Assembly (NCBI GenBank): GCA_026692885.1
Contig: JAPLNJ010001183.1
Span: 1 to 25,759, forward strand
Source of the DNA: Planctomycetota bacterium
GTDB lineage: Bacteria; Planctomycetota; Planctomycetia; Pirellulales; Pirellulaceae
Reading direction: 5' to 3'
Length of the DNA: 25,759 nucleotides
Part shown: piece by piece, positions 1-9,041 of the stretch
How positions within the stretch are numbered: position 1 is the stretch's first letter
Layout of the letters: each line of letters starts with the position of its first letter
Translations under genes and position numbers: made by a program
The notes under the pieces: generated by a model
The model's database searches: none
What the model saw: only the letters and a program-made list of their open reading frames with translations
Told to the model about the DNA's origin: nothing

Positions 1-1147
1 GCAAGCCGGCCGCCAGGCACAGGGTCGGCGCAAGATCGACGTTGCTCACCAGCCGTTCGGAGACTTGACCGGCGCCGCGCTGACGGGGCCACTTGACGAT
101 CAGCGGCACTTTGACCAAAGGATCGTACATGTGGTTGCCCTTCAGCAGCATGTGGTGATAGCCGAGATACTCGCCGTGATCTGCCGTGAACACGATGAGC
201 GTGTTCTCGTAGAGTCCTTTTTCCTGGAGCGCGGTTAGCAAACGTCCCACGTGATGGTCGATCTGCGAAATGGTCGCGTAGTAATAGGCCATCGCGCGGC
301 GGAGACTCGACTCGGTCAGTGCTTCGTTCGGGAAGTAGCCGCGATTCAGTTTGAGATCATGTTCGCAGGGTTTCTCGGTCCAACCGGGCAAGATCGTCAG
401 CTTCTGCGGATCGTACATCGTGTGCCAAGGCGCGGGCGGGTCGAACGGATGATGCGGCTTGATGAACCCGACCATCAAGAGATGCCGCTCGGCCGGACTC
501 CAGCCCTGGAGCGTCTCGACAGCCCGATCGGCGATCCAGGTAGTCGAATGATGCACTTCAGGCAGATTGGAGACCGTCGCGCCCACCTGGTTCCAGTATT
601 CCTGCGGCGCATCACGGCGATACTCGGCCAGTTGATCTTCCAGATCATTTCGGTCGACCAGGCCCAATCGCATCAGGTAGCGGTGGTAGTCATCGTCCCA
701 GCGGCCAGGTCCGTCCTGCTCGGCCAACAGCAGTTCATCAAAGCCCACGTCCAGGTACGTGGGCGTGAAGTGCATCTTGCCGACCGCCTTCGTGCGGTAG
801 CCTGCAGCCCGGAAAATTCTGGGGAAGGTCGCAATCTTGGGCGACAAGGTGCTGCGATTATCCCAGCCTGCGTGCTCGTGCACGTACCGGCCTGACAAGA
901 GCGAATAGCGCGACGGAGTGCACACAGGAAACGCACAGAAACTACTCGTGTAGCGGACTCCGTCGCTTGCCAAGCGGTCGATGTAGGGCGTCTTCACGTC
1001 GGGGTTGCCATAAGTGCCCAGGCAGTCGATGCGAAGCTGGTCCACGTGCAAAACGAGCACGTTCGGCCAACCACTATCGGACGGTGCAGCACCGCGGGCG
1101 GACGCGACCGCCAGAACGCCGAGGGCGAGCACAACAAGGTTTTTCAT
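1..1147 (-). CDS. Sulfatase (arylsulfatase family), C-terminus cut by window edge
   Basis: Hydrolyses sulfate esters; planctomycete homologues usually act on sulfated polysaccharides in the periplasm. The reading frame is open from the ATG at 1147 to the window edge (382 codons), so the C-terminus is missing. The protein starts with a short hydrophobic leader (MKNLVVLALGVLAVASARG), then a metal-binding strand (HVDQLRID, residues 34-41) and the sulfatase signature CTPSR at residues 76-80, whose Cys76 would be converted to formylglycine by a sulfatase-modifying enzyme not present here. Further conserved blocks are GKMHFTPTYLD, KPHHPFDPP and TADHGEYLG. An AAGG lies 7 bases before the ATG. It starts 23 nt after the 70-aa gene at 1171-1383, so the two are probably co-transcribed. 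The substrate cannot be read from the sequence. Confidence 0.95.
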   Translation of the reverse strand, partial: MKNLVVLALGVLAVASARGAAPSDSGWPNVLVLHVDQLRIDCLGTYGNPDVKTPYIDRLASDGVRYTSSFCAFPVCTPSRYSLLSGRYVHEHAGWDNRSTLSPKIATFPRIFRAAGYRTKAVGKMHFTPTYLDVGFDELLLAEQDGPGRWDDDYHRYLMRLGLVDRNDLEDQLAEYRRDAPQEYWNQVGATVSNLPEVHHSTTWIADRAVETLQGWSPAERHLLMVGFIKPHHPFDPPAPWHTMYDPQKLTILPGWTEKPCEHDLKLNRGYFPNEALTESSLRRAMAYYYATISQIDHHVGRLLTALQEKGLYENTLIVFTADHGEYLGYHHMLLKGNHMYDPLVKVPLIVKWPRQRGAGQVSERLVSNVDLAPTLCLAAGL

Positions 1148-1170
1148 ATCTGCACCTTACCCACTTCGGC

Positions 1171-1383
1171 TCAGGTCTTGTTCCGCTGCGTCATGATTCG
1201 GAGCACGGTTTCCACGTCCGTCTTGATTTCCAGCAGGTGCTGCCGCACGGCGTCCTTCTGGCGACGCGGTAAATCATCCAGCAGCCCTTCCTTTCCGTTG
1301 TCCGTCGCCAGTTCTCGTGCCCGCGCAGCGGCAATCGCCAGTCCTTTGAACGCCTTTACAACATCGTCGGCCGTCGGTTTCAT
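1171..1383 (-). CDS. Small hypothetical protein (70 aa) upstream of sulfatase
   Basis: Family not recognised. The product is a soluble, charged, probably all-helical protein (MKPTADDVVKAFKGL... ending RIMTQRNKT) without signal peptide or membrane segment. Support for a real gene: an AAAGG Shine-Dalgarno 8 bases before the ATG, a compact frame ending 23 nt before the sulfatase start, and the same strand as that gene. The residue pattern (AAARARELATDNGKE, RRQKDAVRQHLLEIKTDVETVLRIM) suggests two or three amphipathic helices. It may be a small partner or regulator co-transcribed with the sulfatase, but nothing shows a function. Confidence 0.6.
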   Translation of the reverse strand: MKPTADDVVKAFKGLAIAAARARELATDNGKEGLLDDLPRRQKDAVRQHLLEIKTDVETVLRIMTQRNKT

Positions 1384-1734
1384 GCAGTCTGCCTTTCACG
1401 GTGTGCGTGGTTCGCTTGCCGATGGCGGGATTATCGAGCTGGTAGCGACACGTGTCCAGGATGATCCACGCACGATTCTACCAAACGATTGCGGCGGGTA
1501 TCCGTTCCGGCACCTGCCCGCACAGACAGAAGCCGGCCTAGGTTCCACTGTGGCATGTGGGACTTCGCGACCACCAACTGCCGTTAGTGGTGCGGCTGAA
1601 TCCGGCCTGTCCATACGCTCTGCCCCGCCGACGCCACATCGGTGGCTCCGCGTGGGCCGCGACGATCAGCCGGCGTTTGACACGTTCAGAGGTAACCAGG
1701 TTCCTCTGGTTGCTTTCCATTTGTCGAAACGCGA
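1384..1734. other. Intergenic stretch, no gene recognised
   Basis: About 350 bases between the 70-aa gene and the chimeric ORF. Short ORFs occur on both strands but none has a recognisable domain, a good ribosome site or plausible composition. It should hold the promoter of the 70-aa gene/sulfatase unit; no clear -35/-10 pair was found. A 10-bp palindrome GACACGTGTC is at 1447-1456. Confidence 0.4.
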
Positions 1735-2790
1735 TCAGCGGGCTTTGATCGCCCGAACCTCTGCGGCGCGCTCATCCACGGGGATCACTGGCAGTTCGCC
1801 CTTACGCTTGACCGGGAGGCTGCGGAGGTGATCCATGATCGCCTGCCATTCCTTGATCTCCCGGACAGCGTCTTTCCCCGTCCCGGTGGCGACACTGACC
1901 TTGTCCACCGTACCCGGCGGCGGCAGCAGGTAGCCCGAGTTGTCGTGAGGCGCATCGAGTGCCTCGGCTCTCGATGTGAGGGGCTGCCCCTCCTTGTTCT
2001 TGGGAACCAGCGCCAGTTTGCCCTTGGTGTACTTGGGGATGGCCACGACACTGATGCCGAGCATCAGGGGACACGTGAGGCTATACAAGCCTTCGTCCTT
2101 GCCGGTGATGTCGATCGCGCGGTAGCCGCGATCAAGGTCTCCCAGTTCGATCGCCGTCACGACGTCGAACTTGGGACGCGACGGGTCATACCGGAACCTC
2201 ATACCGGAAGCGCGGGGGAAATACTCCCCGGGGTGGGTCGGGTTGTCCACGAGCAGGAATTCGAGCAGATGCTTCAGTTCCGAGCCTGTGAAGTAGCCGG
2301 TCACCAGTGCGCTGCCGGCGGTGGCATCCACGACACCGGCACCGAGGGGTGCCACGGCAAACACATCGTAGACTGTTTGCACTCCTGACTTCCCCCGTGT
2401 CAAGCCGGCTCGCATCAGCCCGTTGACGCTGAAGCCGATATCCGCTTGTGTGGCCTTTCGGAAGGCATCGGTGCAGAGATTGGCCAGCAGGGTGCTGGCC
2501 GCGATGTCGGCGAAGCTGTTGGGTAGGTCCCGCGGTGCCACCGCCAGCGGCTGATCGATGCTGTAATCGCGGCTCGGCGGGATCAGGCGATCAAGCATTT
2601 CGGGCCGGTCGCGCTGTAGGCCCGGCTCGAACTCGATCGCGCCGACCGCCGCCGTGCTGCCCACGCAAAATACCTGGACGATGCCGGCTTTGACACCTGA
2701 GCGACCAACGCCCGCCGCGACCCGATCGGTGACATCGGCCATGTGCCCGTGGCCTGTCGTCTCGAAGGAGAATTGTTCCTGGTGGATCAT
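1735..2790 (-). pseudogene. Chimeric ORF: YjbQ-family N-terminus fused to 5'-nucleotidase C-terminal domain
   Basis: One uninterrupted 351-codon frame contains parts of two unrelated families. Residues 1 to about 76 match the YjbQ/UPF0047 (secondary thiamine-phosphate synthase-like) fold: DVTDRVAAGVGRSGVKAG, then GSTAAVGAIEFEPGL, then DRLIPPSRDY. The text then changes to the C-terminal substrate-binding domain of secreted 5'-nucleotidases (UshA type): LLANLCTDAFRKATQADIGF, a GLMRAG block, DVFAVAPLGAGVV, LVTGYFTGSELKHLLEF and SGMRFRYDPSRPKFD. The second half of YjbQ (about 60 aa) and the whole metallophosphatase domain of the nucleotidase are absent, as is any signal peptide. Neither activity is expected to survive. 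The simplest reading is a deletion, or an assembly join, near 2540-2565 that fused two former neighbours in frame. A functional fusion cannot be excluded but would be without precedent that I know of. Confidence 0.75.
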
Positions 2791-3292
2791 GGCGGCTTTC
2801 CCTGGGGTTCAGTATGCGGAGCGACCTATTGTCGTCGGAAATCCTACCCCGGCCAAGCCACCGTGTCACCCAGCATCATCCCGTGGACGACCGGCTGAAT
2901 ATCTTGGCCGCCTGCCGGCCGGCGACGCTCATCCTGAGGCTGGGCTGGAACGTACGCGGCCTCATTCTCCCGTTGGAATCGCTCCAAGCCAAGAGGTTGG
3001 TGCTCGACATTGGTGCTCGAATCCCGTGCGGTGGAGCTCCCACTTCGCTGCTGCGGATCGGACAACCGGTGGCATCCCACTGTAACCCGAATCCCCCTGG
3101 GAGTACGCTGTAGCAACTGTCAACCGCATCCCCTGTCTGGCGAGTCAGCAGGGGCATGATCGAATCCCTAATGTTCTTTTCAACCTTCTTTTTGCGATAC
3201 TGTCCTCCCTGGGAATCGTCTTCTGAGCGTCCAGCGGGGCGATTTCCTGGCCCGATGCTGATTCCAACGTACCGACAGTGGGAACCGATCAG
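2791..3292. other. Intergenic region between divergent genes
   Basis: About 500 bases between divergently oriented genes, so it should carry promoters for both. No convincing gene or -35/-10 pair was found. A weak interrupted inverted repeat (CCCCT...AGGGG with inner CTG/CAG) occurs near 3130-3155, and a T-rich patch lies at 3172-3195 upstream of the alpha-mannosidase gene. Confidence 0.35.
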
Positions 3293-3299
3293 AAAGGAG
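3293..3299 (+). promoter_or_regulatory. Shine-Dalgarno that sets the GH38 start
   Basis: AAAGGAG lies 8 bases before the ATG at 3308. The frame is also open upstream from 3278, but that start has no ribosome site and would place ten extra residues before a standard signal peptide. The site therefore supports 3308. Confidence 0.75.
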
Positions 3300-3307
3300 A
3301 CTCCGTC

Positions 3308-6300
3308 ATGAGCCGACTGTTTTCACCGCTTGTGGTACTGGCCGGCGTACTGGTCGCCCTGTCCTCGGCGCAGGCCGAGGTCCGCCTCCAGTCCGAGCAA
3401 CTCAACCCGGCGTCCCGGGCGTGGCAGTTCAAGTCCATTCCCGGACCGTCCAAGTCGGACGTGGCGCAGGACGCCAAGGTAACGCTGGTCGGCAACCAAT
3501 TCGAACCCGCGGCGTCCGATGGTTCCGTGCTGGTGAACGGGCGGTTGCCCGACGACAGCCTGGACCTGTCCGAAGAGGCGCTCCTCAGCAACGCCAACGC
3601 CGATGGGGGCAGCCTGGTGATCGACTTGGGTCGCGTGCAGCCGGTCGCCGCGGTGGGCAGTTATTCCTGGCATGAATGGCAAGTCGATCAGGGTTCGCGG
3701 GGGCCGCAAGTCTATACGCTGTACGGCAGCGGCGCGGAATGCCCGGACTCGCGGAACCTCACCGCGTGGACCAAGATCGCCAGCGTGGACGCGCGTCCGA
3801 ACCAAACGGGTCAGCAATGGAACGGGCAACACGGAGTGTTCATCACCGACACGGCCGGCCAACTCGGTGCGTTCCGTTATCTCCTGTTCGACTTGCAGCG
3901 GACCCGCTCGCCGCTGCAGCCGAACGTGAACATCACCGGCACGCTCTTCTCGGAGATCGACGTCCATACGGCCGCGACACTCCCGCGCGCCGGCGATGCC
4001 GTGGTGTCCACTCCGGCGGTCCAGGTGACCGATGTGTGGGTCGTCTTCAAGACGCACTTGGACGTGGGCTACACCGACCGGATCGAGGCCGTGTTGCAGA
4101 AATACCGTGTCACCATGATGGAGGGTGCCCTGCAGGTCGTCGAGGCCTCTCGCAACTTGCCGCCCGAGCAGCGTTTCTCGTGGACGTTGGCCGGCTGGCC
4201 GCTGACACACGTACTCGGGCCGCAGCAGGAGCCAGCGCGCCGGGAGCGGATCGAGCAGGCGGTACGGGAAGGCGCGATTGCCTTTCACGCGATCCCGTTC
4301 ACCTTCCATTCCGAGACGGACGACTTGGAGGACTTGGTGCGCGGACTGGGCTGCTCATCACAACTGGCCCGCCGGCACGGTCGCCCCTTGCCGATCAGCG
4401 GAAAGATGACCGACGTGCCGTGCCACTCGTGGGTGTGGCCGACGCTGCTGTCGCACGCGGGCGTCAAGTTCCTGCACTTGGGTTGCAACGGCACCAGCGC
4501 CTATGTTCGGGTCCCGCCGCTCTTCTGGTGGGAAGGCCCCGACGGTTCCCGGATGCTCTGCAATTACTCGCGGGACTACGGTTCGGGCCTCACGCCGCCG
4601 CGGAACTGGCCCAGCCGGAACTACCTGGCGATGGTCATGACCGGCGACAACCACGGGCCGCCATCGGTCGCCGACGTGGAGAAGTTGCGGCAGCACGCCG
4701 CGAAGAACATGCCGGATATCCGCGTCCATTTCGGCACGCTCGACGATTTCGCTCAAGCCGTGCTCGCCGAGAACCCCGATTTGCCGGTCGTTCGCGCGGA
4801 CATGCCGGACACATGGATTCATGGCTGGCTGTCGATGCCGATCGAGGCCAAGGCCGCGCACAACCTGCGGCCGCTGGAACCGGCGCTCGAGGCCCTCGAC
4901 ACGCAGTTGCGGCTGTGGGGGCTGACGCCCGGCAACCTGGCGCCGGCCTTGGCGGAGGCGTACGAGCAGAGCAATCTGTTCAGCGAGCACACGTTCGGGC
5001 CGTTCGGGCCGAGCGGAGGCTCGTGGAACAGTGGCCTGCCGCGGTTCCTCTACGGCGACGAGTGGCAGGCGGCCCATGCGCGCGGCGCCTACCAGAAATA
5101 CGAGGAGGCGTTTGACGATAAGCGTGCGTTCGTGCGCCGGGCGGACGACATCGTGCACCGCGAACTGACCTCCCGCCTGAGTCTCCTGGCCCAGTCGGTC
5201 CAGGCCGATGGCCCGCGGATCGTGGTGTACAACGGCCTGCCCTGGAGCCGGTCCGGGGTGGTCGAGGTCCCCGGGCTGCCCGGACTCTCCCTGTTCGCCC
5301 ACGATGTGCCTCCCGGCGGCTACAAGACCTACCGGCTGGATCAGGCTGAGCGTGCCCTGCCGGTGCTCAGCGATCCGCCGACGGCGCTCCACACACCGTT
5401 CTTCCAGGTCACCTTCGATCTGCAGCGCGGCGGCATCGCGTCGCTCCTCGAAACGCAGACCGGCCGCCAGTTGGTAGACCAGTCGAGTCCCTACGCCCTG
5501 GGCCAATTCTTGCACGAACGCTTCGACCAGCAACAAATGCTGGCCTTCCACCACGCCTACGGCCGCCCCGGGTACTCCTGGATCAAAGGCAATCTGCCGA
5601 AAGATCTGGCCTACGCCGCCCTGACACCGCCCGCCTGGAGCATCGGCATCCAGCGAACCTCCGTAGCCGACATCGCCACGTTGACGGCGAGGGATACGAT
5701 CGGGCTGGCACAGGGCATCACGTTGGTGTTCACGTTCGACCGCCAGCAGCCGGGCGTGGAAGTCGAGTGGCGCGTGACCGGCAAGACTCCCGATCCACTG
5801 CCGGAAGGCGGCTGGCTTTGCTTCCCGTTGGCCGCCGCCGAGCCGCGGTTCTTGCTGGGCCGGTTGGGCGGGCCGATCGACCCGACCCGCGAGATCGTGA
5901 CCGGCGCCAACAAGCACTACTTCTGCCTCAGCACGGGCCTCACGATTACCGGCAAGGACGGCAGCGGTATCGGCCTCTGCCCGATCGACTCGCCATGCGT
6001 CAGCCTTGATCAGCCGGGACTGTGGAAGTTCTCGCTCGACTACAGGCCGCAGAAGCCGACCGTCTTCGTCAACCTGTACAACAACCAGTGGAACACCAAC
6101 TTCCCGGAGTGGCAGGACGGCTCGTGGAACAGCCGTGTGCGGCTCTGGCCGACGCCCGAACTGACTCGTCCCGCGTGGGAGGCCCGCTTGCCGCTGCTCG
6201 CCGCCCGGGCGGATGCTCCCGCCGGAAAGTTGCCACCCACGCAGACCGGCCTGAGCGTCTCCCGGCCCGGCGTCCTCGTCACGGCGTTCGGCCAGAACCC

Positions 6301-6502
6301 GGACGGGCCAGGGATCTTGCTCCGCGTGTGGGATCAGAGCGGCACGACGGGTGAACTGCTCGTGACGTTGCCGGGCACTTTCCAGACCGCTACGCCGGTC
6401 GATCTGTGCGGGGAGAAGACCGGGCCGCCCGCGAAGATCCCCGTCGGCAGACTCACCTTCGAACTGCGGGCGTACGCGCCAGCCAGCTTTGTCCTGGAAT
6501 GA
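3308..6502 (+). CDS. Secreted GH38-like alpha-mannosidase (DUF5054-type), 1064 aa
   Basis: A large exported glycoside hydrolase, likely releasing alpha-mannosyl residues from glycans. Residues 1-23 are a Sec signal peptide (MSRLFSPLVVLAGVLVALSSAQA). Residues ~30-225 look like a discoidin/F5-8C-type carbohydrate-binding beta-sandwich (SLVIDLGRVQPVAAVGSYSW). The GH38 catalytic domain follows: VVFKTHLDVGYTD at 246-257 supplies zinc ligands His250 and Asp252, KMTDVPCHSW around 366-375 holds the probable nucleophile Asp369, and DTWIHGWLSMP further on gives another ligand histidine. The remaining ~450 residues are beta-rich and match the usual GH38 C-terminal region in length. The start is set by the AAAGGAG site at 3293. 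The next gene is convergent with a 47-nt gap, and also encodes a secreted carbohydrase, suggesting a glycan-use locus. The exact substrate is not evident. Confidence 0.9.
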   Translation: MSRLFSPLVVLAGVLVALSSAQAEVRLQSEQLNPASRAWQFKSIPGPSKSDVAQDAKVTLVGNQFEPAASDGSVLVNGRLPDDSLDLSEEALLSNANADGGSLVIDLGRVQPVAAVGSYSWHEWQVDQGSRGPQVYTLYGSGAECPDSRNLTAWTKIASVDARPNQTGQQWNGQHGVFITDTAGQLGAFRYLLFDLQRTRSPLQPNVNITGTLFSEIDVHTAATLPRAGDAVVSTPAVQVTDVWVVFKTHLDVGYTDRIEAVLQKYRVTMMEGALQVVEASRNLPPEQRFSWTLAGWPLTHVLGPQQEPARRERIEQAVREGAIAFHAIPFTFHSETDDLEDLVRGLGCSSQLARRHGRPLPISGKMTDVPCHSWVWPTLLSHAGVKFLHLGCNGTSAYVRVPPLFWWEGPDGSRMLCNYSRDYGSGLTPPRNWPSRNYLAMVMTGDNHGPPSVADVEKLRQHAAKNMPDIRVHFGTLDDFAQAVLAENPDLPVVRADMPDTWIHGWLSMPIEAKAAHNLRPLEPALEALDTQLRLWGLTPGNLAPALAEAYEQSNLFSEHTFGPFGPSGGSWNSGLPRFLYGDEWQAAHARGAYQKYEEAFDDKRAFVRRADDIVHRELTSRLSLLAQSVQADGPRIVVYNGLPWSRSGVVEVPGLPGLSLFAHDVPPGGYKTYRLDQAERALPVLSDPPTALHTPFFQVTFDLQRGGIASLLETQTGRQLVDQSSPYALGQFLHERFDQQQMLAFHHAYGRPGYSWIKGNLPKDLAYAALTPPAWSIGIQRTSVADIATLTARDTIGLAQGITLVFTFDRQQPGVEVEWRVTGKTPDPLPEGGWLCFPLAAAEPRFLLGRLGGPIDPTREIVTGANKHYFCLSTGLTITGKDGSGIGLCPIDSPCVSLDQPGLWKFSLDYRPQKPTVFVNLYNNQWNTNFPEWQDGSWNSRVRLWPTPELTRPAWEARLPLLAARADAPAGKLPPTQTGLSVSRPGVLVTAFGQNPDGPGILLRVWDQSGTTGELLVTLPGTFQTATPVDLCGEKTGPPAKIPVGRLTFELRAYAPASFVLE

Positions 6503-6549
6503 CCACGCAGAAGGAGCAGAACAGAATTCTTGCTTTGCACATACAAGAG

Positions 6550-8652
6550 CTACTTGAGCCGGTAGGTGGCGGTAATCGTTACGTCCGACGTTGGCACGGT
6601 GATCGTTGCCGATGGATTGCTGGGATTGTCCACTGCCGCGTCTCCGTGGATCACCCACTGATCAAAGGCGCAGCCGACCGGCGCCATCTGGGCAGTGATA
6701 GAAGCCTTGGTGCCTGCCACGTAGGGGCCGCTGCCGACACCGCCGTTGACGGTCAGCGTATAGGCTGGCTCTTCGCTCCAGACATGGACGCGAATCCAAT
6801 CCACGCGAAACGCGAACGGACAGTCGGCGGCGTTAAGGAATCCCCCACAACTGCCACCCAATGCCTGATTGAGAACCATCTTCTTCGTCTGCGGGTTCCG
6901 ATAGGGATTGGTGCCGTTCGGACCCGTCCCGTTCGCGAGGTCCACGAGGAAATGAAATACCAGCGTGCCATCCAGATACAAGTCGATCTTGGTGGAGTCC
7001 CAATCCATCGTCCAGACGTGAAACTCCTTGGCCCATCGGTCGCCGCCCAAGGGCGCGATCTTCCTTCTCTGGCCGTAGAACCTTCCATTTCCGTCCACGA
7101 CATTGAAGAGACACTTGCCGGTGTAGTACTCCAGCATGTCGATCTCGCCTTCTTTGGGCCAACCGGCCGCATCCGGCCTGCTCCAGAGCCACCAAGCCGG
7201 CCAACTCCCCGACCGGACATCGATCTTTGCGCGCAGTTCGTACCGTCCGTAGGTGAGCGTCATGTTGTTTTCGGTGGAAACGCTGGCCGACGTGTACTTG
7301 TGCCCCTTCCAGTTGTCGTGAAGCCCTTGAATCAGGAGATTGCCGTCGTCAATCCGGGCGTTCTCTGGTCGCTCGGAGTAGTATTGCGCCTCGCTGTTGC
7401 GGATGTAGCCGATCTCGCGGCCCCAGCGCGTCTGGTCAATCGCCGGTCCGTTGAACTCATCGCCCCAGGAAAACTTCCAACCCGCAGTCAACTTGGTGGC
7501 GGTCGGCTGGGCCGGCGCGAGTCTTACGAACGTGGCAGTCGTCACAGGGCTGGGGGCGCGGCCGGGGGCAAAGGTCTGCGCCATGATGGCCGAGGATGCG
7601 GTCAGCTTGATGGGACCTGCGTATCGGGGCGAGGTCTGGCTCGGCGTCTGACCATCGGTGGAGTAGCGAATCTCGCCGTCCACGGTCCCCGTGCTCATGG
7701 TCACCGTGACCGCATCCCGAAACCAGAACGTCTGCTTGTCGAGTGTGGGCGTGATGATCACGGGATCTGCTGGCAATCGGCTGACGTCGTCCCGGAGTCC
7801 GTACTTGGTCCGCAGGTAGGCTAGGACCGTGGTTCGGTCGGCTTCCGAAAGTTCCGTGTTGAACAAGATCACTTCGGCGAGGTCGCCCCGGAAACGGTCC
7901 CGGTCTCCGGCGGCGCCGAGTTGCAGCCGCCGACCGCCGTTCATCGCCTGCATGCTGATGAACGGGGTCGTCAAGATCGACGAGGCCGTCCCGTTGGCGG
8001 AAACGGACACCGTGAGCCAGCAGTCCCAGGCATTGGCCTTGCTGTTGTGCTTGCCTTCGCGGGAGGCATAGGTGAACGCATAGAACTTACCGGCGGCGAT
8101 CACCAGATCGCTCGCCTGTTCGTTGGGGTATGGGGGCTCGTACGCAGTGCTGGGGTCAGCCACGAGGATGCCGGCCGACATGCCCGGCCGGCCGTTCCAG
8201 TTCAGCCCCAACGCCAGCCCGGCCACACCGCTGTCGGAAATCAGCGACTGGCCGGGCGTCTCCACGGCATAGCCGGGATTGTCACGAAACCGGGGCTGCT
8301 CGGGAATGACGGCGTAGGATGCGACCACGAACGCGGTGAAACCCTCGGCACTCCAGTTGTTCCCGTCAGCCACCAGCGGCGTCTCATCACCGCTGAAACG
8401 CAACACCGGCTGGCCATGGATCGCTTGGGGCACCACGGCGGGCGGCTTGGCACCTGCGACGATATGGCGTGCGTTCTTTGAACAGTCATTCAATGCGGTC
8501 AACACGTTGTTGCTGCCTTGCGTGACGTGGTCCGCGCGATACCAAGCCGAGAGTCCGGCAATCCTGGAGACATCTTCCTGAGAGATGGCGCACTGCGGAA
8601 AGGCACAACCAACCAGCAGGCTCAACAGTAGGGACAAACGCCGGTTCTTCAT
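6550..8652 (-). CDS. Secreted multidomain GH16 beta-glucanase-like enzyme, 700 aa
   Basis: Probably cleaves beta-1,3/1,4-linked polysaccharides (laminarin, agar or carrageenan-like) outside the cytoplasm. Domain order: Sec signal peptide 1-24; concanavalin/LamG-like lectin domain ~28-285 (GLSAWYRAD... ending DLAEVILFNTELSE); chitobiase-C-like beta-sandwich ~298-376 (IRYSTDGQTPS); GH16 catalytic domain ~390-628; InlB/Listeria-type B-repeat ~632-698. The GH16 signature is intact: GEIDMLEYY at 502-510 gives nucleophile Glu503, Asp505 and acid/base Glu508. Substrate-cleft residues (SWPAWWLWSRPD) are also present. AAGGAA precedes the ATG by about 8 bases. The gene converges on the alpha-mannosidase; the 47-nt gap shows no clear terminator hairpin. 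The lectin-like N-terminus and B-repeat suggest binding to polysaccharide or the cell surface. Confidence 0.93.
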   Translation of the reverse strand: MKNRRLSLLLSLLVGCAFPQCAISQEDVSRIAGLSAWYRADHVTQGSNNVLTALNDCSKNARHIVAGAKPPAVVPQAIHGQPVLRFSGDETPLVADGNNWSAEGFTAFVVASYAVIPEQPRFRDNPGYAVETPGQSLISDSGVAGLALGLNWNGRPGMSAGILVADPSTAYEPPYPNEQASDLVIAAGKFYAFTYASREGKHNSKANAWDCWLTVSVSANGTASSILTTPFISMQAMNGGRRLQLGAAGDRDRFRGDLAEVILFNTELSEADRTTVLAYLRTKYGLRDDVSRLPADPVIITPTLDKQTFWFRDAVTVTMSTGTVDGEIRYSTDGQTPSQTSPRYAGPIKLTASSAIMAQTFAPGRAPSPVTTATFVRLAPAQPTATKLTAGWKFSWGDEFNGPAIDQTRWGREIGYIRNSEAQYYSERPENARIDDGNLLIQGLHDNWKGHKYTSASVSTENNMTLTYGRYELRAKIDVRSGSWPAWWLWSRPDAAGWPKEGEIDMLEYYTGKCLFNVVDGNGRFYGQRRKIAPLGGDRWAKEFHVWTMDWDSTKIDLYLDGTLVFHFLVDLANGTGPNGTNPYRNPQTKKMVLNQALGGSCGGFLNAADCPFAFRVDWIRVHVWSEEPAYTLTVNGGVGSGPYVAGTKASITAQMAPVGCAFDQWVIHGDAAVDNPSNPSATITVPTSDVTITATYRLK

Positions 8653-9041
8653 TCGAGATTCCTTCCAAGATTGACCGCTTTGGCAAGCGGGCCGCCTGGT
8701 CTATCAGGACCGAGCTGGCGCATCTACTTCGACTTCGTCCAGCCTCAGACCGTCATGTATACGCAACTCACCAGTTGCCCAAAGGCAGGACCGTTCGCTA
8801 CGAGCCTCGCCGATGGCATCATTCTATCCAGTGGCAGGACCACTCGCGCGTCGCAAGTTCGTGAAATTCCGATCACTTGGCGCCGAGCAATCTGCTCGGC
8901 GACCGTCAATAAATCCGGGACAATTGCCCGGTGGGCCTCGACATTCTTCGGGCCGGTGTCCTTCAAGAGCGAACCGTAGCAGAACAGGAGCGACTTTCGG
9001 GCACCGCCGAGGACAGTCTGTCGGGCCTGCTCGACGTAGGT
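8653..9041. other. Intergenic region with a perfect hairpin
   Basis: About 390 bases upstream of the GH16 gene and downstream of a 70-aa gene. A 73-codon minus-strand frame (8745-8966) crosses it but shows no recognisable domain or ribosome site. The main structure is the hairpin at 8881-8901. Confidence 0.35.
8881..8901. repeat. Perfect 9-bp stem hairpin
   Basis: CGCCGAGCA and TGCTCGGCG are exact inverted repeats separated by ATC. No T-run follows on either strand, so it is not a textbook terminator. It could end transcription of the minus-strand unit ending at 9042 or be a small REP-like element. Confidence 0.6.

Noticed and set aside
251..895. 214-codon plus-strand frame at the window start
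   Set aside because: Antisense to the sulfatase, whose CTPSR signature and other motifs are clear on the minus strand.
4358..6658. 766-codon open frame antisense to the GH38 gene
   Set aside because: Composition is Arg/Gln/Gly/Ala-rich shadow text caused by GC-biased third positions; no domain, no ribosome site, fully within a convincing gene.
6406..7824. 472-codon plus-strand frame opposite the GH16 gene
   Set aside because: Runs antisense through the GH16 catalytic domain with no recognisable motifs; shadow of high GC coding.
8745..8966. 73-codon minus-strand frame upstream of the GH16 gene
   Set aside because: Contains the perfect hairpin and shows no domain, no ribosome site; kept only as part of the intergenic description.
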